Of a stretch of 12,763 nt of DNA, positions 1-7,221 are shown in pieces (within the stretch, counting starts at the first letter, position 1; each line of letters starts with the position of its first letter). The translations under genes and the position numbers were made by a program. Source of the DNA: Filomicrobium sp. Lineage in GTDB: Bacteria; Pseudomonadota; Alphaproteobacteria; Rhizobiales; Hyphomicrobiaceae. The stretch lies in the NCBI GenBank assembly GCA_021775655.1, contig JAJFHK010000155.1, forward strand, positions 1-12,763, given 5' to 3'. The notes under the pieces were generated by a model. That model was not told the DNA's origin and ran no database searches. It saw only the letters and a list, made by a program, of their open reading frames with translations.

Positions 1-59
1 CGCATAATACCCGCCGGTTAGCAATGTGCGTTGTTAGCATGTATTCAGATGCAGGGAAC

Positions 60-102
60 AAGCGGTTTTGCGCGACCTTCCGGGCACTGAAGGCCGCTTT
101 TT
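60..102 (+). terminator. Rho-independent terminator of an upstream, off-window gene
   Basis: An inner stem CCTTC (76-80) / GAAGG (89-93) sits inside an outer stem AAGCGG (60-65) / CCGCTT (94-99), and a run of five T follows at 98-102. This is the classic layout for a plus-strand terminator. In frame 1 the first codons of the window run into a TAG at 19-21, which could be the last codons of the upstream gene, but six codons are too few to identify it. The terminator also argues that the phosphatase gene starts downstream of it. Confidence 0.6.
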
Positions 103-152
103 ATACCAGCAGAACCGAACGCAAACGGAAAACATTAGGTAATCGAGACGGA

Positions 153-890
153 ATGGCGGGACTGGCCAAGAGAACTAAGCGCGCTGTGAAGCGCGTCAGC
201 ATGGCCTGGCGAACCGGGTTGATCGAGCATACTCCTCAGTGGATGCGCCAGATCTTCGGCCCGGCAATGATCTATCTCGACATGATGCTGATCGATCACG
301 GAATATTCCGCCTGCTCTACCTCAACAAGCACACTCTTGCCGCTGACGCATGGCGAAGCGCCCAACCGGCTCCCCATAACCTGCGCCAATTTAAGCGGGA
401 AGGTGTGAAAACGATCGTCAACCTGCGTGGTGAGCGCCGATGCGGCAGTTACTGGCTGGAAGAGAAATGGTGCCGGCACCTTGGCCTGGAGCTCGTCAAT
501 TTCCAGGTGCGCTCACGGGCCGCTCCCGAAGTCGACGAATTTCGGCAGATCAAGGAGCTATTCGAGCGCGTCGAATATCCCATGTTGATGCACTGTAAGT
601 CGGGCGCTGACCGAGCAGGCCTAATGAGTGTCCTTTACAGACATTTCCGGGAAGGCATGCCAATCGAGGATGCCAGGAGCGAACTTTCCTTGCGTTATGG
701 TCATATCCGGCAGGCAAACACAGGCATTCTAGATTACGTCTTTGACCGCTACGTCGCCGACAATGCCGAGCAGCCAATCGCATTTATGGATTGGATCGAA
801 ACACGTTACGATCCGCAAGAAATGACCGGCTCGTTCAAGTCGAATAGCTGGGCTGACCGATTTGTTGGAACCGTATTGCAGCGCGAGTAG
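153..890 (+). CDS. Tyrosine/dual-specificity phosphatase-like protein
   Basis: The 245-residue protein carries the Cys-based phosphatase signature HCxxGxxRxG: HCKSGADRAG, with Cys148 and Arg154 counted from the chosen start. The segment ahead of it (AWRSAQPAP, then TIVNLRGER) matches the usual N-terminal half of bacterial DSP/Siw14-like phosphatases. The expected activity is hydrolysis of a phosphoester through a cysteinyl-phosphate intermediate; the substrate cannot be read from sequence. A hydrophobic stretch around residues 30-58 and a basic N-terminus could place it at the membrane. The frame is open from 24, but that start lies upstream of a strong terminator (60-102). ATG 153 or ATG 201 is therefore more likely, and 153 is chosen without a strong ribosome site. 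The gene ends TAG and converges on the ABC exporter with a 38-base gap. Family call firm, start uncertain. Confidence 0.8.
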   Translation: MAGLAKRTKRAVKRVSMAWRTGLIEHTPQWMRQIFGPAMIYLDMMLIDHGIFRLLYLNKHTLAADAWRSAQPAPHNLRQFKREGVKTIVNLRGERRCGSYWLEEKWCRHLGLELVNFQVRSRAAPEVDEFRQIKELFERVEYPMLMHCKSGADRAGLMSVLYRHFREGMPIEDARSELSLRYGHIRQANTGILDYVFDRYVADNAEQPIAFMDWIETRYDPQEMTGSFKSNSWADRFVGTVLQRE

Positions 891-928
891 CTTGGCTCCG
901 GCCCCAGCCCACTGCATTGGTTGTCTGT

Positions 929-2872
929 CTACCCGCCACTTGGGGTGAGTTCCCCGCCTCCTGCAAGGCGTGCGTAGGCGCCTTGTTTTGCGATCAGGTC
1001 GCTGTGCCGACCGGTTTCCACTAAGCGCCCGTCTTCCATTACGCATATCAAGTTGGCGTTCTGCACTGTCGAAAGCCGGTGCGCGATCACCAGCGTTGTG
1101 CGGTTTTTAGTGAATTTCGCGAGTGCGTCCTGCACCAACAATTCGGATTGCGTGTCGAGTGCGCTTGTCGCTTCATCGAGCAGCAGGATTGGTGAATCTT
1201 TCAGGATCGCGCGGGCCAATGCGATGCGTTGACGCTGTCCACCTGAGAGCCGCATACCACTGGCGCCAATGCGCGTGTCGTATCCACGGGGCTGTTCGAG
1301 AATGAACCCATGGGCAGCAGCAGCCGTGGCAGCGGCGACAATTTCATCCTCGCTTGCATCCAGGCGGCCAAGAGAAATGTTTGCGCGGATCGTGTCGTCA
1401 AACATGGTCACGTCCTGGCTGACGAGAGCGATTGATCCGCGTAGCGATTCAAGCGTGATGTCGCGGATATCCTGCCCGTCGATCAAGATGCACCCGCCTG
1501 TGACGTCGAATAGCCTGGGCACCAGATTAATGATCGTCGATTTTCCCGCTCCCGAACGCCCAACCAATGCAACGGTTTGGCCGCCGGGAATGTCGAGCGT
1601 GAAGTCGATCACGGCATCTCGGTCGGCGGCCTGCTGGTACCCGAATGAAACATTTTGGAAGCTGATTGCGCCGTCCCCGATATCGAGCGGCTTGGCACCC
1701 GGCCGATCTACGATTTTCGGCTTCTCGTCGATTAGCCCATAAAGACTTTCAGCCGCTGCCAGTCCCTCTTGTACGCGACCAGAAAGGTTCCCAAGCGCGC
1801 GAATAGGCTGGGCGGCCATCAGCAAAGCCGTTACAAACCCCATAAAGTCACCAACCGTCGAGATACCGTTGGAGATTCTCCAGTAGGCGAATGCGATCAC
1901 ACCGGCGACGGCAAGCCCTCCCAGGGCTTCGAGGATCGGATCGAGTTTGGCGCGGTTTCGTACGGCCTTCATCTTCAGCCGGAAGACGTCTTCGAAACTG
2001 CCGTGCATGCGCTCGGACGTGTAGTCCTCTAGCCGGAATGTCTTGATGAGCCGGGTTCCAGCGAGATTCTCCGACAGCATTGAGGTCATTTCGCCCAATT
2101 CTAGCTGGGTCTGTTTCGCGACCTTACGCAGGCGCTCAGAGATCAGCGCGATCGGCAGTGCTGCAATCGGATAGACACCCAGGACAAATAGAGACATCAA
2201 CGGATCGAGATAGATCATCGAACCAACGAGCGCGATAATCATCAGAACATCGCGAACTGCCGTACTCAGGCTTGCCTGCAATGCGAGCTGGATGAAGTTG
2301 ATGTCATTGGTCAATCGCGACAGCAATCGGCCGGGTGTCTCCCGGCTCAGCCTTGCAAAGTCAGCGGTAATCAGGTGCGTGAAAGCCTTTTTTTGCATGT
2401 CGGTCGTCATGCGGGTAACGATCCGCTGGGACGTGACGGTCTGCAAATATAAGAAAATGCTGCGCAGCATCGTAATCGAAATGATGCCGCCGAGAACAAG
2501 CAGAAGATTGCTGCCCTCGGTCTCCATCAAGGTGTCAAACGACAGCTTGATAATCATGGGGTAGGCGCCTGTTACGGCCGCTAGACATGCCATCAATGCA
2601 AACGCGACCAGCAGTTGGCGCCAACGTGGGAAGACCCAGTCTTGCAGGAACCGCGACAGAAGCTCGCGCGAAGCTGCGTCGAACGCAGATCCCTTCGCCT
2701 TCTTTCGGATATCAGCGGCAGCATCGGGATCACTCGCTGCTGCCTTGCTGGCGGCCTCTTCGCGGCCTTGGTCCTTTGTGGCGTCGTCTTTCACTCCGCG
2801 CGCTCGTTTCTCAATTATTTCGGGCCGTTGGTGAGAAAGTCTTGCACTTGGGAATTCAGTCGTCTTGCTCAT
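929..2872 (-). CDS. MsbA-like ABC exporter (fused membrane and ATPase domains)
   Basis: This 647-residue half-transporter has an N-terminal six-helix membrane domain (about residues 80-370) and a C-terminal ATPase domain. Walker A GRSGAGKST is at 438-446, the Q-loop Gln at about 486, signature LSGGQ at 542-546, Walker B ILLLDE at 562-567 and the H-loop His at about 598, so all catalytic motifs are intact. Such proteins work as homodimers in the inner membrane. The closest general type is MsbA (lipid A-core flippase) or a related lipid/peptide exporter, and the substrate is not resolved. The first ~70 residues form a charged, Lys/Glu/Ala-rich cytosolic extension beyond the usual MsbA start. 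The frame is open to a TTG at 2905, but ATG 2872 is preferred. It overlaps the end of the DUF4170 gene by 17 bases, which suggests translational coupling. It ends with TAG. Confidence 0.88.
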   Translation of the reverse strand: MSKTTEFPSARLSHQRPEIIEKRARGVKDDATKDQGREEAASKAAASDPDAAADIRKKAKGSAFDAASRELLSRFLQDWVFPRWRQLLVAFALMACLAAVTGAYPMIIKLSFDTLMETEGSNLLLVLGGIISITMLRSIFLYLQTVTSQRIVTRMTTDMQKKAFTHLITADFARLSRETPGRLLSRLTNDINFIQLALQASLSTAVRDVLMIIALVGSMIYLDPLMSLFVLGVYPIAALPIALISERLRKVAKQTQLELGEMTSMLSENLAGTRLIKTFRLEDYTSERMHGSFEDVFRLKMKAVRNRAKLDPILEALGGLAVAGVIAFAYWRISNGISTVGDFMGFVTALLMAAQPIRALGNLSGRVQEGLAAAESLYGLIDEKPKIVDRPGAKPLDIGDGAISFQNVSFGYQQAADRDAVIDFTLDIPGGQTVALVGRSGAGKSTIINLVPRLFDVTGGCILIDGQDIRDITLESLRGSIALVSQDVTMFDDTIRANISLGRLDASEDEIVAAATAAAAHGFILEQPRGYDTRIGASGMRLSGGQRQRIALARAILKDSPILLLDEATSALDTQSELLVQDALAKFTKNRTTLVIAHRLSTVQNANLICVMEDGRLVETGRHSDLIAKQGAYARLAGGGELTPSGG

Positions 2873-3104
2873 CCGGCTCAAGGAGACGGTGCATATGCAC
2901 GACAAAATAGCGCATCTGCGCGTTGTCGACTGTACGCTGGGCCGCTGACTTCCAGGCGCTGTGGGCTTCCTTATAGTTGGGGTAGATGCCCACGATATCG
3001 AGTTTGTTCAGATCCTTGAATTCGACTGAACCCAAATCATCGAGTTCTCCTCCGAATACGAGGTGGAGTAGCTGCTTGCCGCTGGTTTTGACCTCATGGC
3101 TCAT
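2856..3104 (-). CDS. DUF4170 family protein
   Basis: This is a small 82-residue soluble protein that I recognise as the alphaproteobacterial DUF4170 family. It shows a short beta-strand start (LLHLVFGGEL), the segment LDIVGIYPNYKEAHSAWK, and a C-terminal strand RYFVVHMHRLL with an acidic tail. The ATG at 3104 follows an AAGGCGG ribosome site about 8 bases upstream; the longer open frame back to 3200 has no such site. The molecular function is unknown. Members are often found near lipid A/LPS genes (recalled, not checked). Here it lies directly upstream of an MsbA-like exporter and overlaps it by 17 bases, so the two are almost certainly co-transcribed. A role tied to envelope lipid export is inference only. 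Confidence 0.85.
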   Translation of the reverse strand: MSHEVKTSGKQLLHLVFGGELDDLGSVEFKDLNKLDIVGIYPNYKEAHSAWKSAAQRTVDNAQMRYFVVHMHRLLEPDEQDD

Positions 3105-3247
3105 GATGTGGTCCGCCTTCTTGTTGGTAGCACGATAAGGGTGCTGCCCCGCTTGCTGCGGTGCAGAGCTTTTCCTGCACGACACAACGCTGCAGGGCAA
3201 GGGTAGAACACACTGTTCGCCCGTTCAGGTGCCCCACCGCGCTTATA

Positions 3248-3370
3248 GTAGTCCACACCTTCTGAGATCGTGCGGACACGAAAATCTTGTGAAGCGCACT
3301 CGCAGAGCAGCGGATAGTCGCGCCAGAGAAAACGAAGTGCCCCAAATCGGCGCGACCGTAAGTGGACTAC
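3248..3370. other. Nested inverted repeats, possible structured RNA or leader
   Basis: A perfect 9-base arm GTAGTCCAC (3248-3256) is matched by GTGGACTAC (3362-3370), closing a 123-base domain. A second perfect 8-base pair, GTCGCGCC (3317-3324) with GGCGCGAC (3349-3356), is nested inside. Two independent long perfect pairings in a non-coding gap are suggestive of folded RNA on either strand. On the minus strand it would lie in the leader of the DUF4170/exporter transcript. I could not assign it to 6S, RNase P, tmRNA or any known riboswitch. Confidence 0.35.
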
Positions 3371-3414
3371 GTCATAATCGATTAACCCTGCGACAATCCA
3401 TCGTAAGTAATAAT

Positions 3415-3511
3415 GGGCTACCGGCTGCGAAAAGATAGCCGGTCAAGTCGACAGGCAGGCTGACAGCGACGGCACGGAGGAGAGCACTTCCCCGTGCCGT
3501 TTGCTGTTTTT
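3415..3511 (+). ncRNA. Candidate small RNA with two stem-loops
   Basis: Reading the plus strand, a perfect 7-base stem ACCGGCT (3420-3426) / AGCCGGT (3437-3443) with a ten-base A-rich loop is followed by about 25 unpaired bases and then by a strong terminator hairpin (3469-3500) and a T-rich tail. This is the usual shape of a short bacterial sRNA. No plus-strand protein gene precedes the terminator, so something else would have to be its transcript. No convincing promoter was found, and the 5' end is a guess. Confidence 0.3.
3469..3511 (+). terminator. Strong hairpin terminator between the sRNA candidate and the ubiA end
   Basis: ACGGCACGG (3469-3477) pairs perfectly with CCGTGCCGT (3492-3500). 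The stem can extend inward by GGA/TCC after a bulged A. The T-rich TTGCTGTTTTT follows on the plus strand at 3501-3511. The minus-strand side has no T-run, so the T-tract favours plus-strand termination. The hairpin lies only about 30 bases past the ubiA stop, however, and could also end ubiA transcripts. Confidence 0.5.
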
Positions 3512-3531
3512 GGAGATTGGACCGGCGCCAC

Positions 3532-4533
3532 TCAGGCTATCACGAGCACGAGATCGACAAGTAAGCCTGTAGTCAAAAGCCAGCCGACCCAGCGGTTCGC
3601 TTTGAAGCGAATGAGGCAGTTGTCCGGATCGCCTGATTCAAGTGTTGAGACCTGCCAAGCGAAATGCACCGCTATCAAACAAAGGGCTATGATGGTCGCA
3701 ACGGGCGCTGAGACCATCCATGCCGCAGCCGCCCACAACATCAATGCTGCCGCATAAATACCGGCGAGCCATGGCTTGGTTTGTGATCCAAAGCGGATCG
3801 CGGTCGACTTCAAGCCCAGTGACAGATCGTCTTCCTTGTCCTGATGGGCGTATATCGTGTCATAGGCAATGGTCCAGGCAATGCATCCCGCATAGAGCAG
3901 CACAGGTGCGGTCGAGAGTTCACCGTAGACCGCCGCCCAACCGACGAGCGCACCCCAATTGAATGTCAGGCCGAGCATGAGCTGCGGCCAATAAGTGTAA
4001 CGCTTCATAAATGGGTAGACAGCAACCAGCGCCAGCGAAGCGATTCCAAGCGCTATCGTGAAGGTGTTGAACTGCAAGAGGACGGCAAGGCCGACAATCG
4101 ACAAGGCGACTACGAACCCAAGCGCAGCTTTAGGGCTGACCTGCCCTGAAGGTATCGGGCGTGATCGTGTCCTTGCGACTTTCGCATCGTAGTCGCGGTC
4201 GACATAATCGTTATAGGCGCATCCAGCGCCACGCATAACAAAGGCGCCAAGGGCAAACAGAATTGCCTGCCAAACGCCGGCCCAAATATCACCGGCCGAG
4301 ACACCTGTCTTGACGCCCTTGTCGACAAAGGCGAGTGCCAACGACCACCAACATGGGAAGACAAGCAACCAGGTCCCGATCGGCCGGTCGGCGCGGGCAA
4401 GCCGCAAATAGGGCCGGGTCGCCCGCGGCGCGTAGCTGTCGACCCAGTTGCCTCGGGAGGCGTCGGCCACGGCGCCCTCTTCCGAATCGTTCTCACTGGT
4501 CGATATCCTGCCGTCAGACTGTAACGTTTTCAT
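3532..4533 (-). CDS. ubiA: 4-hydroxybenzoate octaprenyltransferase
   Basis: A 333-residue polytopic membrane protein of the UbiA prenyltransferase family, which attaches a polyprenyl chain to 4-hydroxybenzoate in ubiquinone synthesis at the inner membrane. Both aspartate-rich sites are present: NDYVDRDYD at 108-116 (NDxxDxxxD, binds Mg-prenyl diphosphate), followed by ARTRSRPIPSG, and YDTIYAHQDKEDD at 224-236. The segment RLARADRPIGTWLL before the first helix is typical of bacterial UbiA, and about eight to nine hydrophobic helices follow. ATG 4533 is chosen, with an AAGGGG ribosome site about 12 bases upstream. A longer start at 4593 would run into the rsmE start. It is divergent from rsmE with 52 bases between starts. 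A hydrophilic N-terminal ~35 residues precedes the conserved domain. It ends with TGA. Confidence 0.93.
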   Translation of the reverse strand: MKTLQSDGRISTSENDSEEGAVADASRGNWVDSYAPRATRPYLRLARADRPIGTWLLVFPCWWSLALAFVDKGVKTGVSAGDIWAGVWQAILFALGAFVMRGAGCAYNDYVDRDYDAKVARTRSRPIPSGQVSPKAALGFVVALSIVGLAVLLQFNTFTIALGIASLALVAVYPFMKRYTYWPQLMLGLTFNWGALVGWAAVYGELSTAPVLLYAGCIAWTIAYDTIYAHQDKEDDLSLGLKSTAIRFGSQTKPWLAGIYAAALMLWAAAAWMVSAPVATIIALCLIAVHFAWQVSTLESGDPDNCLIRFKANRWVGWLLTTGLLVDLVLVIA

Positions 4534-4585
4534 TGCGGCGGCGATGCCCCTTGCATTTGACCCTCGCTTGGATAACACGGGTAGC

Positions 4586-5335
4586 ATGCCCATTCACGAC
4601 TTCAACGCCGAACGGCTTTACATCGACTCCCCTATGAAGGCGGACGTAGCAGTATCGTGCGCCAGCGATAAGGCTCACTATCTGTTGAACGTCCTACGGC
4701 TCAAGGCCGGGGATGCCATTCTCATCTTTAACGGGCGAGATGGCGAGTGGAGGGCGCGACTTACCGATGTCGCAAAACGCCGTTGTTCGCTTGTTCCAGA
4801 AGAACAGGTTCGCGGGCAAGAGAATGGCCCCGATCTCGTCTACCTGTTTGCGCCGGTAAAGCGATCACGGCTCGATTACATGGTGCAGAAGGCTGTTGAA
4901 TTGGGGGCGAGCCAGCTACAGCCGGTTTTCACCAGGCGCACGATTGCGGAGAGGGTCAATCTTGAGCGAATGCGTGCAAATGCCGTCGAAGCGGCCGAGC
5001 AGTGCGGGATCTTACGGGTCCCAGAAGTCTCTGAACCGGTTCAGCTAAAGGCAATGCTCGATAGCTGGGATGCTGGCCGGCGCATCATCTTTTGTGATGA
5101 AGCCGCAGACCAGGCTGACCCAGTAGCGATCCTTGGGCGTCTCAACCCCGGCCCGATGGCCGTACTGATCGGGCCAGAAGGTGGATTCGCGCCAGAAGAA
5201 AGGGATGCCCTAAACGTCCAGGCCTTCACGACGCCAATCCCGCTAGGACCGCGTATCATGCGCGCGGACACCGCCGCGGTTGCTGCATTGGCGCTTGTTA
5301 ATGCGGTTGTTGGGGATTGGAAGAAACGAGATTAA
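4586..5335 (+). CDS. rsmE: 16S rRNA (uracil1498-N3)-methyltransferase
   Basis: The 249-residue protein matches RsmE, a SPOUT-class enzyme that methylates U1498 of 16S rRNA with S-adenosylmethionine. Its N-terminal PUA-like domain (RLYIDSPM ... HYLLNVLRLKAGDAILIFNGRDGEW) is followed by the knotted SAM-binding domain with GPEGGF (196-201) and LGPRIMRADTA (220-230), the two hallmark loops. The MVQKAVELGA and EQCGILRVPEV segments are also typical. The start at ATG 4586 gives the normal family length and start. The upstream open frame to 4448 overlaps ubiA and is not family-like. The ribosome site is weak. The gene is divergent from ubiA and ends TAA, converging on the helicase gene 88 bases away. 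Confidence 0.93.
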   Translation: MPIHDFNAERLYIDSPMKADVAVSCASDKAHYLLNVLRLKAGDAILIFNGRDGEWRARLTDVAKRRCSLVPEEQVRGQENGPDLVYLFAPVKRSRLDYMVQKAVELGASQLQPVFTRRTIAERVNLERMRANAVEAAEQCGILRVPEVSEPVQLKAMLDSWDAGRRIIFCDEAADQADPVAILGRLNPGPMAVLIGPEGGFAPEERDALNVQAFTTPIPLGPRIMRADTAAVAALALVNAVVGDWKKRD

Positions 5336-5342
5336 AGAATCC

Positions 5343-5371
5343 GAAAGGCCGGGCGCATGTCCCAGCCTTTC
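5343..5371. terminator. Hairpin between convergent rsmE and the helicase gene
   Basis: GAAAGGC (5343-5349) pairs with GCCTTTC (5365-5371), and GGG (5351-5353) with CCC (5361-5363) inside, leaving a seven-base loop and a single C/A mismatch. The hairpin starts eight bases after the rsmE stop. No long T-run follows on either strand; short T-rich stretches flank it. A bidirectional terminator for the two convergent genes is the likely role. Confidence 0.55.
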
Positions 5372-5423
5372 TCGATCATTCAACTTCAGAGCCAACAATC
5401 GGGTTATCCCGTGCCGCAAGCGC

Positions 5424-7121
5424 TTAGCTATCGGCGGCCTGCGGTTCGGATTTTTGTGCCGGCTTGCGTTTGACCGGTCGGCGCAGGAAATCCGGGATTT
5501 GATCTTGGGCGCCAAAGGCTGACTTTTCTCCGGCACCTTGTCTGCGATCTGAATTGCTTTCAGAGCGGCGACGAGGACTTGCCTTCTGTCCGCTACGCGA
5601 TGCCTGGGGATCTTTGCCCGTGTTCGCACCGCCGCTGGCTGTTCTTTGCCGCGGCTCCTCGCGCTGTTGTTCGCGAGGCTGCTGTTCTCTTCGATTAACT
5701 CTCTGGCGTCCACCGGTGTGCTCGCGGCGATTGCTAGTCGCCGGACGGTCCTCACTACCCGATGTTTCTGCGGAATGCGAAAAGTGAGGCTGCTCTGCGC
5801 CTGGTTGATCGACTGCCAGTTGCTGAGGAGCAGGCTGCTCGTTTCTGGGTTGCTCACTTCTTGGTTCGCGGCGCGGCCTTGTGCGCCCACCGCGTGAGGC
5901 GCGCTTGTCATCGCCGCCGCGGCTTGACGAACCGCTACGCGGGCGGCCGCGCTTTCTTGACTTCGAATCCTGGATGTCCTGCTCGCTCGGTGCTTCACCG
6001 ATCCACGATGTCCCATCGCCCGTCATGTCTTCAATCTGCTTGAGTAGTTTCAGGTCCTCGAAGGTCACTAGCGAAGTTGCCGACCCCTCGCGCCCGGCTC
6101 GACCCGTGCGTCCAATACGGTGCACATAGTCATCGGACTGCCAGGGAAGATCAAAGTTGAAGACGTGGCTGACGTCTGGGATATCCAGGCCACGGGCTGC
6201 GACGTCACTAGCCGCCAGGAACGTTATCTCTCCGGAGCGGAACTTATCCAGGGTCTCGGTACGCGCCTTCTGGTCCATATCGCCGTGCAGGGCTCCGGCA
6301 TTGAAGCCGTGCTTCAGCAGCGATTTCAGAAGGATCGCGACGTCACGCTTACGGTTGCAGAATACGATGGCGTTGCGTACGTCTTCGGCGCGCATCAAGT
6401 CACGCAAGGCTTCGCGCTTGGCCCAGTCTTCGCCATCCTCACAATACCGGAAACGCTGTTTGATTGTCTGTGCTGTGGACGCCGGCTTGGCGACTTCAAT
6501 ACGAACAGGATCGCGAAGGAACTGGCTGACAAGACGGGTAATTTCCGGCGGCATGGTGGCCGAGAAGAATAATGTCTGGCGCTTTGGCGGCAGCAGTTTG
6601 CAGATCTTTTCGATGTCGGGAATGAAGCCCATGTCGAGCATGCGGTCGGCTTCATCTATAACGAGGATCTCGACGCCCATAAGCATCACCCGGCCTCGTT
6701 GGAAATGGTCGATTAGTCGTCCGGGCGTTGCGATCAAAACATCGACGCCCCGGTCGAGCTTTTTGGTCTGGTCGTCCATCGATACGCCGCCTATCAGGAG
6801 GGCAACGCTGAGCTTGTGATTGACGCCATATTTCTCAAAGCTTTGCGCCACCTGCGCAGCGAGTTCCCTTGTCGGCGCCAATATGAGGCTTCGCGGCATG
6901 CGCGCCCTGGCACGACCAGTTTCAAGCCGCGAGATCATCGGTAGCGTGAAGGAGGCGGTCTTGCCTGTGCCCGTCTGGGCGATGCCGAGAACGTCGCGCC
7001 CCGTCATTGCAACAGGAATGGCTTCGGCTTGAATCGGTGTAGGTTCGGTGTATCCGGCTGCTTCAACGGCAGCCACGACTTTCAGGCTGAGCTCCAGCTC
7101 AGCAAAGGTCTTCGTGGTCAA
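5424..7121 (-). CDS. DEAD-box ATP-dependent RNA helicase (RhlE-like)
   Basis: This 565-residue protein has a complete DEAD-box core in residues 1-375: Q motif around 23-31, motif I AQTGTGKT 48-55, PTRELA 83-88, TPGR 132-135, DEAD 156-159, SAT 187-189, ARGLD 309-313 and HRIGRTGRAGR 334-344. It unwinds short RNA duplexes with ATP and is likely to act in ribosome assembly or RNA decay. Residues ~380-540 are a low-complexity tail rich in Arg, Gln, Glu, Gly and Ser, presumably disordered and RNA-binding. The tail ends in a compact motif IPDFLRRPVKRK (from about 542). The start is a TTG at 7121: no in-frame ATG lies nearby, GGGAG sits 10 bases upstream, and the MTTKTFAELELS start fits the family. 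It converges on rsmE and ends TAA. Confidence 0.92.
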   Translation of the reverse strand: MTTKTFAELELSLKVVAAVEAAGYTEPTPIQAEAIPVAMTGRDVLGIAQTGTGKTASFTLPMISRLETGRARARMPRSLILAPTRELAAQVAQSFEKYGVNHKLSVALLIGGVSMDDQTKKLDRGVDVLIATPGRLIDHFQRGRVMLMGVEILVIDEADRMLDMGFIPDIEKICKLLPPKRQTLFFSATMPPEITRLVSQFLRDPVRIEVAKPASTAQTIKQRFRYCEDGEDWAKREALRDLMRAEDVRNAIVFCNRKRDVAILLKSLLKHGFNAGALHGDMDQKARTETLDKFRSGEITFLAASDVAARGLDIPDVSHVFNFDLPWQSDDYVHRIGRTGRAGREGSATSLVTFEDLKLLKQIEDMTGDGTSWIGEAPSEQDIQDSKSRKRGRPRSGSSSRGGDDKRASRGGRTRPRREPRSEQPRNEQPAPQQLAVDQPGAEQPHFSHSAETSGSEDRPATSNRREHTGGRQRVNRREQQPREQQREEPRQRTASGGANTGKDPQASRSGQKASPRRRSESNSDRRQGAGEKSAFGAQDQIPDFLRRPVKRKPAQKSEPQAADS

Positions 7122-7149
7122 TATCTGTCAACTCCCGTCACAGGGTAAT

Positions 7150-7221
7150 GCCCGCGCGGGTTTTCAGTGCGCGGAACGGTCGGTCAGGCCCGCGCGAGTT
7201 TTCAGGCGCGGGATGGCTCGG
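7150..7221 (-). promoter_or_regulatory. Two tandem hairpins in the helicase leader
   Basis: Two ~34-base units start 38 bases apart (7150 and 7188). On the mRNA (minus) strand each folds to a GC stem with nearly the same loop. Distal: CCCGCGC/GCGCGGG, seven pairs, arms at 7206-7212 and 7189-7195, loop CTGAAAACTC. Proximal: CCGCGC/GCGCGG, six pairs, arms at 7169-7174 and 7152-7157, loop ACTGAAAACCC. The stem edges differ by shifts that keep pairing, while CTGAAAACYC is shared. The proximal stem ends about 30 bases before the TTG start. A role in mRNA stability or autoregulation is inference. Confidence 0.45.

Larger units (their letters stand above)
3105..3531. other. 427-base gap without a protein gene, rich in inverted repeats
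   Basis: No credible protein gene was found here; the short open frames lack ribosome sites and family features. The region must hold the promoter of the DUF4170/exporter unit, but no good -35/-10 pair was found. TATA-like sequence occurs around 3242-3249 (TATAAG on the minus strand, TATAGT on the plus strand) without a convincing -35. Perfect inverted repeats include GTAGTCCAC 3248-3256 / GTGGACTAC 3362-3370 and GTCGCGCC 3317-3324 / GGCGCGAC 3349-3356. Next to the DUF4170 gene there are also CCTGCA/TGCAGG and GAACA/TGTTC on the minus strand (about 3170-3220). Confidence 0.6.

Noticed and set aside
24..152. Longer N-terminus for the phosphatase starting at 24
   Set aside because: The stretch contains a strong terminator hairpin with a T-run and its residues do not look like the family.
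3229..3438. 69-codon plus-strand frame in the non-coding gap
   Set aside because: No ribosome site, no recognisable protein features, and it overlaps the inverted-repeat structures.
4448..4585. Upstream starts for rsmE (4448) and ubiA (4593)
   Set aside because: Each would overlap the other gene's start region, and the added residues are not family-like. The chosen starts give normal N-termini.
5243..6016. 257-codon minus-strand frame spanning the rsmE end and the helicase tail
   Set aside because: It is a frame shadow of the repetitive helicase tail; the true helicase frame carries all motifs and a terminator lies inside this shadow.
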